DNA of 64,000 bases, from positions 1 through 64,000 of the forward strand of contig NC_018025.1 of NCBI RefSeq assembly GCF_000266945.1, in the 5' to 3' direction. Below, in pieces: positions 37,254 to 46,680 of this stretch. Source of the DNA: Desulfomonile tiedjei DSM 6799. Lineage in GTDB: Bacteria; Desulfobacterota; Desulfomonilia; Desulfomonilales; Desulfomonilaceae. Numbering within the stretch: position 1 is the stretch's first letter; the number at the start of each line of letters is the position of its first letter. Under the pieces are notes generated by a model. That model ran no database searches, had not been told where the DNA came from, and worked only from the letters and a program-made list of their open reading frames with translations. A program made the translations under genes and the position numbers.

Positions 37254-39878
37254 ATGGTTGGGTGTGGTGAAAAGAAAAGAGAGACAATCCGCCCTGAATT
37301 TGATCGTTCAATCATGATCGATGTGATTAGCAGCAGCCATCGCCTGAAAGCAATCGAACGAATCACCGCCATTGCAGTCATCCTCGTATTCCTTTGCCCG
37401 GCTCTTGCAGCCGCGGACGGAATGGCGTTCAGATATGGTCCGGCATCGTCTTTGGAACCGCTCAGAGTGGATGAACAGAGAGCTGTCATAGCCCATAAAG
37501 ACGGCGTGCAAAGGATGTTCATCGCCATCAACACGGCCGCCGATGACCCTGCGCATGCTGCGGTTTGGATATTCCCGGTTCCGGGCAGTCCTGATCGGGC
37601 CGATGTTGATGTGGCGGCCTTCATTCCTGAACTGACGGGACGGGATGTTCAGCAAGAATTTGATGAAATAATGGAACTGGCGTGGTGGATTCCCTTGATC
37701 ACTCAACCACACTTCGTCCCTCTTCCTTTCTTTGCCCAATTCGCAGCCGGTCCAATGGGAGTTCGTATGGGCCGTTTTCAAGGAGCCGAAGGTATAACCA
37801 CTCACAAAGAAATTGACAGGTGGGGCATCCATGCGGAATTGATCACAGCGGATTCCGTGGATCGTCTCGCCGACTACCTTCGCAAGAAGAACGTTCCCGT
37901 AGATCAGGATCGCTTGGCTCCGTTCGTAGCCTACCTGTCGGATAAGTATAGCCTGGTGGTGGCGTGGATCAGCTCCTATGAGGAGCTGACAAAGCGCTTT
38001 CCTCAACACAGTCAAATCCGAGCAGCAAAGCGCCCGTCTCTCTATGTAGAATTTCCCACAGAAAAGCCTTTCTATCCCATGCGCCCCACCAGCGCATACG
38101 GCAAGAACAAGATGGAGGTTTCTCTGTATATAGTTGGCTGGGTAGCCCCTGATATGTCCTCATGGGAAGAATCCGACAAAAAGGGTATGACCCCTCGCGT
38201 GAGGTATTACGCAGGCGACAAGGAAGCTATTCATAAGAGCTATCAGAGCTATCGCTCGGTTCTTTCTGCCAGGGAAAAAGACCGCACGACATCACTCTCA
38301 GAAGACGCTGCGCAACGGAAAGCGGGAGAAAGGTTCTTTGCCGCCGTCCCGGAAGGAGACATGCACTTCACTCGCGTCCGAATTTACGGCCCCGCGGGGA
38401 ATTTCACCCAGGACCTTCAGTTTTCTCCCAACCCGAATGTGAGCATCAAGCACTTTATCGCGTCTAACGCGTGGGTGCTCTCGGGGCCGGTAATCCTTTT
38501 GATTTTAGCTTTGTCCTACATTAGCGGCGGAATTAGCGGCAAGCTGGTGTTCGGAGAATGGAAGCCCTGGGCACGGACCGGTCTCTGGAACTGTTTCAGC
38601 ATTGTCACGCTTGTCGTTGTGACTTGGTTGCGAAGGAGGAACCTGCCTGCTGAAAGCAAACGAGCCGCAATGTCAGGACGATGGCAAACATTTGTTCTCG
38701 GACTTGTAATTAGCGTACCTTTGACAAAGTCTGTCATATTCTTTCTGCCTGACAATCGATATCTCCCTTCAGGAGGGCTTCTGCTTCTATTTTATGGCAT
38801 AGTCGCTGTGGAACTGCTGATAGCGGCATGGATCGCGATGACAGCAGGACAGTCGCTGCTGGCTGGTACAGAGCGGAAGCTTGACCCTATGATTCCGAAT
38901 CGTGCAGAATATATCATTCGGGTTTTTTTGATTTTTTTGCCCACGGTAGCGATCCTGGCAATGCGCAACACTCCTGAAGTGCTAGGCGTATTTCCAACCG
39001 AAGTTTTGCTGTTTAACATGACAATCCGCATTCCCATATCCTGTCTAATTATAGTGGCGCTGAGTTTGATGTCCGGCCTGATCGCAGTGGCAATGTTCGC
39101 AAGCGCATGGATCTTGCGCGGGTTAGGCACAGCCTGGAAAGCCGGAAGGGCCTCAAATTCCAATGACATAGCCGTCGCTGGCCCCGGTCGCAAACCAGAA
39201 ACACTGATCCTCGGTGTTTTGGTGTGCATAACAGCGTTTCTTGCTATCCTGTCTTTTCCTTTTGATCTATTTGGGGAGTCCTTTGTCGGTTTTTGCCGAC
39301 TTATGTGGTTCAGCGTGATTACGGTAGAACTCTACATTGCAAAGGTGCTTTGGAAAAGCGCTTCAACCCCGGTATCATCCAAGCCCAGGGTGTCGCCCGC
39401 GTGGCCCGCAACGATTGGCATCCTGTTGCCAATCTGGACTCTCATCCTGTGCTTCGTTCATTATTCTGACGGCCCGCTGAAGTGGGCTCTTGCTGCTGTC
39501 CTGCCTCTCACGGTCATCGGGTGTGTCAGTATCGTCCCACTGAGACGGGTCTTTCGTGACATGACCGATAAAAGGGCCCTTGCCTCTATCGTCGTCGTTC
39601 TCGGTGTCCTATCTTATCTTGCCGTCCTGGTGCAAGTGCCGATAGCGATTCAGGGGAGGGGAGTGGACCGAGATGCTTTTGCCGTTCTAGCGCTAATCCT
39701 GGCGACATGGATCGTCAAGCGAGCACTGAAAGAACCCCCCACGAAAGCCTTGCGATTCGGCATTCTATTTTCGATGGTGTTCACAATTCTGGTGGTTGGG
39801 GCCTCTTTTGGCTCGAGATACCTGTTTGTTTCGATGGGAATTCAGGAGCCACCCAAGTTCGGGTGGTTCATTTACTGA
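37254..39878 (+). CDS. DUF2330-like domain fused to polytopic membrane region
   Basis: Product of 874 residues. After a 35-residue basic lead there is a signal-like helix (about 38-55, ending LAAADG). An extracytoplasmic part (about 55-400) begins with the DUF2330-like pattern DGMAFRYGP, DEQRAVIAHKDG and VWIFPVPG. From residue about 405 to the end there are some 12 hydrophobic helices. Function is unknown. The start ATG at 37254 has GAGGGTGA upstream. Single gene, no obvious partner. The polytopic half is not one I can name. Confidence 0.75.
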   Translation: MVGCGEKKRETIRPEFDRSIMIDVISSSHRLKAIERITAIAVILVFLCPALAAADGMAFRYGPASSLEPLRVDEQRAVIAHKDGVQRMFIAINTAADDPAHAAVWIFPVPGSPDRADVDVAAFIPELTGRDVQQEFDEIMELAWWIPLITQPHFVPLPFFAQFAAGPMGVRMGRFQGAEGITTHKEIDRWGIHAELITADSVDRLADYLRKKNVPVDQDRLAPFVAYLSDKYSLVVAWISSYEELTKRFPQHSQIRAAKRPSLYVEFPTEKPFYPMRPTSAYGKNKMEVSLYIVGWVAPDMSSWEESDKKGMTPRVRYYAGDKEAIHKSYQSYRSVLSAREKDRTTSLSEDAAQRKAGERFFAAVPEGDMHFTRVRIYGPAGNFTQDLQFSPNPNVSIKHFIASNAWVLSGPVILLILALSYISGGISGKLVFGEWKPWARTGLWNCFSIVTLVVVTWLRRRNLPAESKRAAMSGRWQTFVLGLVISVPLTKSVIFFLPDNRYLPSGGLLLLFYGIVAVELLIAAWIAMTAGQSLLAGTERKLDPMIPNRAEYIIRVFLIFLPTVAILAMRNTPEVLGVFPTEVLLFNMTIRIPISCLIIVALSLMSGLIAVAMFASAWILRGLGTAWKAGRASNSNDIAVAGPGRKPETLILGVLVCITAFLAILSFPFDLFGESFVGFCRLMWFSVITVELYIAKVLWKSASTPVSSKPRVSPAWPATIGILLPIWTLILCFVHYSDGPLKWALAAVLPLTVIGCVSIVPLRRVFRDMTDKRALASIVVVLGVLSYLAVLVQVPIAIQGRGVDRDAFAVLALILATWIVKRALKEPPTKALRFGILFSMVFTILVVGASFGSRYLFVSMGIQEPPKFGWFIY

Positions 39879-39967
39879 TGCCGTATACATGAACAGCAGT
39901 CCAAGCAAGCATGAAAATGTAAGAATGTCAGCTAAATCTGGTCCTGGTTCATCTTCGTCTAATTCAG

Positions 39968-40261
39968 CTAATTCCTTTTGTGGTTAATTGACCCTTTAAC
40001 AAGATAACCAGTTCCTCTGGCCATTTCAAAGGCTGTTCTGAAATTTCGATGTTGAAGATTTGGATCGGCACCATGGTCAAGCAAAATTCTGACAGCTCAC
40101 TCATGTCCTTTTTTAGAAGCCAGAATCAATGGTGTGTTTCCATCGGGATCTCTTGTATTAACATCAGTGCCAAGCGATAAAAGAGTCTTCACCTCATTCA
40201 GAAGAAAATGGAGAGGGGTGACATTCCCGGACAACACCCTCTCCAGTCCCTGTCTGAACAA
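39968..40261 (-). pseudogene. Ankyrin-repeat gene remnant with in-frame stop
   Basis: Reading the minus strand from about 40261 (TTG) to the TAG at 39968-39970 gives about 97 codons with the ankyrin pattern: GNVTPLHFLL, then LLSLGTDVNTRDPDGNTPL and ILASKKGHE, a TGA stop, then AVRILLDHGADPNLQ. The two sides of the stop join without frame change, so one base change would restore the repeat. No signal peptide or full-length partner is nearby. Probably the end of a decayed ankyrin protein gene. Confidence 0.6.
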
Positions 40262-40374
40262 TCACAGTACTGTTGCATGAACGCTCAGGTTTCTTGTAAA
40301 AGAAAACCGGCATGAATGCTTAAATCACGCAATCCATAAGGCGTCACGTAGTTTGAGAGCCGTTACCCGGTCGA

Positions 40375-40710
40375 TCAGCGGTACGCTCTATAACAGTTAT
40401 AATCATAACCGCTCCAGACGCATACTCGTTTTCCGTCTCTATAGTATCCTTCGCCATCACCATAGGACGAGTACGGGCCTGCGCCTAACCCATACAAACT
40501 ATACGGCGCATAAGGGGCTCCGTAATATATACCGCCGGAAAAGCCTCTGTTACCAAAGGAACCCCCGAAGTACTGAACCGGCTGGTACAGACTTGAGCCG
40601 GGAACAACCTGAAGAGCCGAAACACTATCGGCATTGGCTGACCCGCTCAAGATCACTCCTGTTCCCAGTGCTATAATTCCCACTGCAAGCATAATGTATA
40701 GAGTTTTCAT
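40375..40710 (-). CDS. Small secreted Gly/Tyr-rich protein
   Basis: Product of 111 residues with a clear signal peptide (MKTLYIMLAVG..., cleavage likely after SANA, near residue 27). The mature part is rich in Gly, Tyr, Ser and Pro (GGIYYGAPYAPYSLYGLGAG region, near 59-78) and ends with two Cys in CVWSGYDYNCYRAYR (near 97-111), a short basic tail. AGGAG precedes the ATG. Not recognised beyond that; such proteins are usually periplasmic or outer-surface. Confidence 0.7.
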   Translation of the reverse strand: MKTLYIMLAVGIIALGTGVILSGSANADSVSALQVVPGSSLYQPVQYFGGSFGNRGFSGGIYYGAPYAPYSLYGLGAGPYSSYGDGEGYYRDGKRVCVWSGYDYNCYRAYR

Positions 40711-40885
40711 GAAATTCTCCTATTTGTTATCCTGATTCAGGACAAAATCGGCAGCAGGCGCATCTCGCGACAACTCCATGTCCTTATTGATCAAGATGCA
40801 TGAGGATGGCGAGTGATTCAAAAAGAGAGGAGAGAAAGGCATAGGCGCTAAAAATAAGCTCTTCATGCGTCCGTAGGATGTCGGT

Positions 40886-40908
40886 GAGCGAAGCGAACCG
40901 CTTCGCTC
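40886..40908. repeat. GAGCGAAGCG hairpin and adjacent repeat-like DNA
   Basis: A perfect 10-bp stem (40886-40895 with 40899-40908). The 520-bp stretch 40711-41232 around it has no gene; it also holds a second GCGAAG-type piece, GCCACGTCGCTTCGCTCCTC (40986-41005), that looks like part of a common short dispersed repeat. Confidence 0.45.
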
Positions 40909-41232
40909 GTGGAACAGGGTCGATGCTTTGATTTCAAGCAATACAAGACAATTACCTCTATTCCGGAGGTGTTTGTAAGGCGATTGCCACGTCGCTTCGC
41001 TCCTCGCAATGACAATCATGAATCGTGTTGCTGAATGATTAGTTCCGATACTGTTTGCCCACGTTTTGCGCCAAACTTGTGTTGGCAGGAATTCCGCACC
41101 ACCAAGAGGAGCGGCGCAGCGATGACCTTGTTTTGACCCGTGTAGGAAAGATAGGTCTGGTACTAACAAGGTGTCGATCTTGCATCATGAGCGTCGAAAG
41201 TAATCGCGGATTATCAGGGAGCCATTCTTTGA

Positions 41233-41318
41233 AATTAGTAGCCACCGGCCTCCGTGCCGGTGGACGATATTTAAATAAATCAATTAATTGTGCCCGGCAG
41301 GGAGACCGGGCACTATGA
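41233..41318 (+). repeat. Paired-hairpin (BIME-like) repeat, copy E
   Basis: Hairpin 1 CCACCGGC-CTCCGT-GCCGGTGG (41242-41263), AT-rich spacer, hairpin 2 GTGCCCGG-8-CCGGGCAC (41290-41313). The arm bases differ from other copies but pairing is kept, which shows compensatory change. Lies 58 bp after the dehydrogenase gene on the minus strand. Confidence 0.8.
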
Positions 41319-41375
41319 TACTTTTCAGTACAGAGATACTTCAAAATGTATGAGAAGTCCTATAATGCCCCCCAA

Positions 41376-43967
41376 TCAGGCTAATCGGCTCGCAACCAGT
41401 TCCGTGATATCCATCACTTTGATTTTGGCTTTCTTCTCTTTCCTTGCTCTGGCTGCCGCCTGATTAAACGAGCCTTTACACGACGGACACGCAGACACAA
41501 TCATCTCAGCTCCAAGATCGACAGCGGACAGCAGACGTTTGTACCCGATGTCCCCGGCCATTTCATTGTCGAATCCCTTCATTCCGCCGCCGCCTCCGCA
41601 GCACTTGGCCAGATTGCGATTCAGAGGAAATTCCAGGAGATCCACACCGGGGATAGCTTTGAGCACATTGCGCGGGGGTTCGTACACCCCCATGTGCCGG
41701 CCCATATCGCAAGGATCGTGGTAGACAACCTTGATAGGCGGAACATCGGTCTTGAACGTGAGCTTGCCGTCTGCAATCAGCTTCTCCATGAGCTCGACAG
41801 CATGGACGACGGAAAGACCGTTCTGTAGTCCACCGTAGGATGGATAAATATCGCGGAAGGTCTTCAAGCACCCGGCACAGGAAGTAATTAGTTGGCTGGG
41901 ATGATATGTTTCCAGTTTCCCACTGTATTTTGCCATCGCCTGTTTGAAGGTTTGCATGTCGCCAACGAGATAGGCCAGGTATCCGCAACAGGATTCGTCC
42001 TCTCCCAGCGCTCCGTAATTTACACCGGCCTTGTCCAGGACCTGCATGAGAGCCGGTATGATCTTAATATCCTGGAAGCTGGTGACGCAGCCGAGGTGCA
42101 GGATGGCATCAGTGTTTCCCGGAATCGCTTTCTTGTATTCCGAAGGATAACTGTCACAACGTTTGGCAGGATCTGCAAGCAGCGGATTTGCCGCATCGAT
42201 CATGGCCGCGAGCGCGGGTTTGAATATTTCCGGGAGATAGCCCTTGTTCACGAGCTTTTCGCGTGCACTTCGCACGATAGTGGAGACTTTCACCTGTGCC
42301 GGACAGACAGATTTACAGTTGAGACAGAGCATGCACTGATACAAGCGTTTTGCAAGCTCTGGAGATGCCTCGATATTGCCCATTAACATATTGTATGCGA
42401 GAGTAACGCGACCTTTTGCATTCAGCGATTCCAGGGTGGTCTCTCCAAAGGTGGGGCAGCCAGCCCGGCAGAAGCCGCACTGAATGCAAGCCATGATCTC
42501 GTTATCAACACCTTCCGGGAAGTGAAAAACTTCTTCAGGGGCTTTGAGAAATTTCTGAAAACTGTTTTCGTCCAGGATATCCTTGATTGAATCGTCAAAG
42601 CCCATTTTGCCGGGATTGAGCACATTGTTCGGGTCCAGGGTCTTCTTGATATCCTTCATTATCTCCAGAGATTCACCCAGTTGCCGGTTAATGTACGGAG
42701 ACTTTGCCATCCCCACGCCATGCTCTGCAGATACGGTTCCGCTGTGCTTCAAGGTCATGTCTATGAATTCCAGGGCTATTCCTTTGACCTTTTCCCACTC
42801 TTCCGGAATGGTGGGATTCATGATGAAGGTAGCGTGAAGATTGCCGTCGCCTATATGGCCGAACGTGGCGACGGGAAATCCGTACTTGGCTCCAATTTGC
42901 TGAATTTCAGCAATTGTCTGGGGAATTTTGCTGATGGGGACTCCGAAATCCTCTACAAGGGGCACGAGTCGATATCCGGGCTTCAGTCTGCTCATGGCAG
43001 GAACGAGTCCTCCCCGAGCAGCGAAGAGTTTTGCCTTTTCGACCGGATTGTCAGACCAGATGTTTTCGATTCCGCCTACGGACTTGCAGATTTCGTCTAT
43101 TTTCTTTATCTGTTCCTGAACTGCTGTTTTCGGGCCGTCTATTCCCATGAAGAGCTGACAATTGACCTCTCTGGGAATATCCATTTTCAATGCGTCCCGA
43201 CAAACCTGCAGGCAGATGTTGTCCAGAATTTCGCATGTCGCCAGCTCCAATCCTGAAGTAAAAATCTTCTCCACTGCCAGGCCGGCGGTATCGACGTCAG
43301 GGAACGACGCTTTGGCGAAAGCTTCGTACTCCGGCATGGGTAAAATCTTGACGACTGCTCGCGTGATAATACCCAAGGTTCCCTCAGAGCTGGAGAAAAG
43401 GTGAGTCAAATCATATCCTGCGGAACTCTTCGGTGCCATGTCGCCGGTTTCAAGTATTCTGCCGTCTGCCAGTACAACAGTGAGAGTCTTTACGTAATCT
43501 TTGGTTGTTCCATACTTTGCAGCTCTCACTCCACTGGCGTTGGTTGCGATCATTCCGCCGATAGTTGCGATTGCAGCACTACCCGGGTCCGGAGGGAAAA
43601 AGTGAGATGGAGCAAGCTTCGCATTGAGTGCGTTGCATATGACTCCCGGCTCTATCACAGCGTATCCGTCAGCCTTGTTGATTTCCAAAACCGCATTCAT
43701 CCTGGTGAAGTCGAGGATTATTCCTCCCTTTGGAGCAAGAACTGCTCCGGTAACTGACGATCCCGTGCCTCGGGCAGTGACGGGAATCTTTTCGGAATTC
43801 GCGAACTGGAGGATTTCACTCACCTGTTCAGTGCTTTTGGCGAACACAATAGCGTGGGGCACTCCCACGTGGATGGACATGTCTCTGGAGTATGCGAGGC
43901 AGTCTACGGGTGAAGCCGTTATGTTTTCCGCCCCGACAAGGCCGGTCAGACGCTGAACGAAATCCAT
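41376..43967 (-). CDS. FAD/Fe-S dehydrogenase (GlcD-GlcF-like fusion)
   Basis: One 863-residue chain oxidising a 2-hydroxyacid such as D-lactate or glycolate. Order: FAD-binding type 4 domain (VTARGTGSSVTGAVLAPKGG, near 60-80), FAD-linked oxidase C-domain (FGHIGDGNLHATF, near 375-387, with HSGTVSAEHGVG near 412), two 4Fe-4S motifs (CIQCGFCRAGCP near 500; CMLCLNCKSVCP near 553) and two CCG domains (CCGYLAYL near 665; CCGGGGGMKGFD near 795, CPSCKG near 833). GlcD and GlcF are often separate. The ATG at 43967 follows AGGAGG; an upstream open frame is rejected. No EtfAB or lactate permease neighbour. Confidence 0.9.
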   Translation of the reverse strand: MDFVQRLTGLVGAENITASPVDCLAYSRDMSIHVGVPHAIVFAKSTEQVSEILQFANSEKIPVTARGTGSSVTGAVLAPKGGIILDFTRMNAVLEINKADGYAVIEPGVICNALNAKLAPSHFFPPDPGSAAIATIGGMIATNASGVRAAKYGTTKDYVKTLTVVLADGRILETGDMAPKSSAGYDLTHLFSSSEGTLGIITRAVVKILPMPEYEAFAKASFPDVDTAGLAVEKIFTSGLELATCEILDNICLQVCRDALKMDIPREVNCQLFMGIDGPKTAVQEQIKKIDEICKSVGGIENIWSDNPVEKAKLFAARGGLVPAMSRLKPGYRLVPLVEDFGVPISKIPQTIAEIQQIGAKYGFPVATFGHIGDGNLHATFIMNPTIPEEWEKVKGIALEFIDMTLKHSGTVSAEHGVGMAKSPYINRQLGESLEIMKDIKKTLDPNNVLNPGKMGFDDSIKDILDENSFQKFLKAPEEVFHFPEGVDNEIMACIQCGFCRAGCPTFGETTLESLNAKGRVTLAYNMLMGNIEASPELAKRLYQCMLCLNCKSVCPAQVKVSTIVRSAREKLVNKGYLPEIFKPALAAMIDAANPLLADPAKRCDSYPSEYKKAIPGNTDAILHLGCVTSFQDIKIIPALMQVLDKAGVNYGALGEDESCCGYLAYLVGDMQTFKQAMAKYSGKLETYHPSQLITSCAGCLKTFRDIYPSYGGLQNGLSVVHAVELMEKLIADGKLTFKTDVPPIKVVYHDPCDMGRHMGVYEPPRNVLKAIPGVDLLEFPLNRNLAKCCGGGGGMKGFDNEMAGDIGYKRLLSAVDLGAEMIVSACPSCKGSFNQAAARARKEKKAKIKVMDITELVASRLA

Positions 43968-44669
43968 GGGTATCCTCCTGGAGGGAACTGGGCGATAGTG
44001 CCACGATCGGCCAACTCGATTGTGGCTGTCGGTTTTGGTGGTTTGTTCATCATAGCGTATGTTTTGGCATAAATCAAACGGTAACGAATGTGGAAGCTCT
44101 TTCACTGTAGCGCAGAAGTCTGCTCGGAGAAATCCTGACGAAGTTCATTATCGTGAACGCTGAAGATATGATTTAAGACCGGGGGCTCGCAAGAGAAGAT
44201 CCTGAAGGGCAAAAGATACTATGACGCTGTTTTCTGAGAACCACAGTCTCTACGACACGGTTTTCTTCAAAGCCCTTTAGGAATAGGTTTTTTTCCTTTA
44301 CTTCATGAAGGGTGAAGCATTAAAATGAATCGGACGAATAGCTCTTAATCTTGGGTATCTTGCATGGTTCAGAGACTTTTCGAGCTCTGTGCCATACAAG
44401 ATTGATGTGTTTTCCCTTTTCTATGCATGAGACACACAGAAGTTTGATGCATGTTTCGCACCTTCCGAGCACACTCAGACGTTGCGATTAGGGAGAGCAT
44501 GTAAAGGGTCATCCTTTGTTAAACAGAGAAGTGGTGTTCTAAACTCACCATTTTAAAACAGAAATGCGCTTTTATACAGTACGGGCGTTCTTTGCGGACA
44601 TCAACGAGGTAGTGCTTATCTGTGCCTGCTTCTGTTCAAGGACATACTCCACTGTACAGGGAGATGTTA
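43968..44669. other. Non-coding divergent control region
   Basis: About 700 bp separate the dehydrogenase gene from the divergent chemosensory operon. Apart from the sigma-70 promoter at 44049-44077, no gene, repeat or RNA structure is convincing. Confidence 0.5.
44049..44077 (-). promoter_or_regulatory. Sigma-70 promoter of the FAD/Fe-S dehydrogenase gene
   Basis: Minus strand TTGATT (-35, 44072-44077) and TATGAT (-10, 44049-44054) are exactly 17 bp apart. The start of transcription near 44042 leaves a leader of about 75 bases. Confidence 0.55.
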
Positions 44670-45137
44670 ATGGCAGCCAATAATCAACTTGTAGTATTTA
44701 CTCTGGATGAGCAGAGTTTTGCGTTGAACCTCTCTAATGTAGAGCGAATAGTGCGAGCGGTCGAGGTCACGCCTTTGCCCGACGCTCCTGAAGTCATTTT
44801 GGGCGTAATAAACATCGAGGGCCGAGTCGTTCCCGTGGTGAACACTCGAAAGCGGCTCGGCATGGCCGAAAAGGAAATAGAACTCCAGGACCTCTTTATC
44901 ATAGTACGTGAGAACGGTCACAGTCTGGCATTGTTGGCCGATCAGGTGAAACCCGTAATGGAAGTCCCGGACGAGGAATTGGTCCGGCCTGACCGGGTGC
45001 TGCCCGGAATCGGCTATGTCCAGGGTGTTGCGAAAGTCGATGACGGGATGCTTGTGGTACTCAGGCTGGAGACCATTATGTCGCTCGCGGATCAAAAGCT
45101 CGTGCTTGCCGCTCTGGAGGGGGTCCCGAGTGACTAA
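44670..45137 (+). CDS. cheW: CheW adaptor protein (first copy)
   Basis: Adaptor that links receptor arrays to CheA, 155 residues, a single CheW fold. It shows VVFTLDEQSFALNLSNVERIVRAVEVTPLP (near 8-37), GVINIEGRVVPVVN (near 47) and LALLADQVKPV (near 88). ATG 44670 is chosen because AGGGAG stands seven bases before it; an upstream frame exists. The stop overlaps the cheR start by eight bases. First gene of the plus-strand block. Confidence 0.92.
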   Translation: MAANNQLVVFTLDEQSFALNLSNVERIVRAVEVTPLPDAPEVILGVINIEGRVVPVVNTRKRLGMAEKEIELQDLFIIVRENGHSLALLADQVKPVMEVPDEELVRPDRVLPGIGYVQGVAKVDDGMLVVLRLETIMSLADQKLVLAALEGVPSD

Positions 45138-46680
45138 TGCTTTTTCCGAAATCTCGGGATCGACTTTACAAATATTGAGTCAGTCCATCGGGCAGAACCT
45201 GGGATTACATTTTCCCGAGGGAAAATGGCCGGATCTGAGACGAGCATTGGAAAAGGCTGCTCCGTCCTTGGGATTCGATTCCATTCAGTCCTGCGCGAAT
45301 TGGTTTATAGGTACGAACGATCCTTCCAGGATCGAGCGTCTCATTCAATTCCTCACCGTAGGTGAAACACATTTCTTTCGGGACACCAAGCTTTTCCAGG
45401 CTCTTGAGGAGAAATTTCTGCCGGAAATAGTGAACCTGCGCAGGCTTGACAGTCGAAGTCTGAAGATCTGGAGTGCCGGATGCGCAACCGGTGAAGAGCC
45501 GTACTCTCTGGCGATTGTACTGTCCCGAATGCTTCCGGATTTGTTCGGCTGGAACGTCACCATCCTCGCCACGGATATAAACCGGGAATTCCTGAGCAAA
45601 GCAGAGAAAGGCGTATACAGCGATTGGTCTTTTCGATCGGTTCCTCAGGATATTAGAAGAGATTTCTTCGAATCCAAAGGCGATCATTCGGTCCTGAATC
45701 CGGATATCAAGAAAATGGTTACGTTCACCGAGCATAATCTGGCCAAAGATCCTTATCCGTCCACGCTCCCATATGTGGGGTCTATGGACCTGATTTTCTG
45801 TCGTAACGTGATCATGTATTTTTCGATGGAACGTCAAGAACAGATAATCAGTAAACTCGCAGATTGTCTTGTAGACGGCGGCTTGTTGGTGGTGAGCCCT
45901 GCGGAAGCATCCAGCGTAACACGTTCGGATCTTATACCGGTAAATTATCCTGGCATCGTGCTGTTCAGGAAGAGCACCTCAGAATCAAGGGCCAAGCCAC
46001 TGAATCCGCTGTTGTTTTCTTCCTTAGTGGAGACCCCCGAACCGGTGCAGAATTCTGATGACAACCCTTTTGTATGGAATTTTGTGCCGCCTACTTTAAC
46101 TATCCCTGACTTTGTACAGCCAGAGGCTTTTGTACCGTATCCGGAAGAAACCCCTGAAGCCGCGGAACAAGAATTAAGCCCCTATGTGGAAGGGCTGAAC
46201 TTGTACGATCAGGGGAGGTATGCGGAAGCAATCGAGGTTCTTCTTGGATACGTGTCTTTCAACGGTAATCAACATTCAGGAACCGCATTATCTCTTCTCA
46301 GCCGGGCGTACGCTAATCTTGGCAAACTGGATGAGGCGCTGGATTGGGCTCAGAAATCTGTAAATGCCGATAAACTGAATGCCGAGTATCATTATCTCGA
46401 AGCAACGATTCTGCAGGAAATGGGCAGGAACCAAGAAACGGCAACGTGTCTTCAGAAGGCGGTATTTCTCAACCCCGATCTTGCAGCAGCCCATTTTGCC
46501 CTGGCAAATGTGAGCCTGAGGATGAATAATCGCAAACTTTCAGATCGTCATTTCCGAATAGCCCTCAGCGTTCTGGGGAATTACGATCACGAGGACGCTG
46601 TTCCTTCGACCGAAGGAATGAGTGCAGGCAAACTGATTGAAATTATCACGTCCATGCTTCGTAAGGAGAAATCCGCATGA
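45130..46680 (+). CDS. cheR: CheR-type methyltransferase with TPR tail
   Basis: Methylates receptor glutamates with SAM. Product of 516 residues: N-terminal helical domain, then VGETHFFRDTKLFQAL (near 78), IWSAGCATGEEPYSLA (near 113), DLIFCRNVIMYF (near 222). After a Pro-rich linker (about 290-350) are about three TPR units (LNLYDQGRYAEAIEVL, AYANLGKLDEALDWA). GTG start at 45130 overlaps cheW and follows GGAGG. The TPR fusion is typical of alternative chemosensory systems such as Frz or Che7. Confidence 0.92.
   Translation: MTNAFSEISGSTLQILSQSIGQNLGLHFPEGKWPDLRRALEKAAPSLGFDSIQSCANWFIGTNDPSRIERLIQFLTVGETHFFRDTKLFQALEEKFLPEIVNLRRLDSRSLKIWSAGCATGEEPYSLAIVLSRMLPDLFGWNVTILATDINREFLSKAEKGVYSDWSFRSVPQDIRRDFFESKGDHSVLNPDIKKMVTFTEHNLAKDPYPSTLPYVGSMDLIFCRNVIMYFSMERQEQIISKLADCLVDGGLLVVSPAEASSVTRSDLIPVNYPGIVLFRKSTSESRAKPLNPLLFSSLVETPEPVQNSDDNPFVWNFVPPTLTIPDFVQPEAFVPYPEETPEAAEQELSPYVEGLNLYDQGRYAEAIEVLLGYVSFNGNQHSGTALSLLSRAYANLGKLDEALDWAQKSVNADKLNAEYHYLEATILQEMGRNQETATCLQKAVFLNPDLAAAHFALANVSLRMNNRKLSDRHFRIALSVLGNYDHEDAVPSTEGMSAGKLIEIITSMLRKEKSA

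Noticed and set aside
40720-41169. Minus-strand open frame of 149 codons next to the small secreted protein gene
   Set aside because: It runs through hairpin and repeat-like DNA and has no domain or start signal.
43968-44105. 46-codon upstream extension of the FAD/Fe-S dehydrogenase
   Set aside because: It covers the promoter found at 44049-44077, and AGGAGG stands before ATG 43967.
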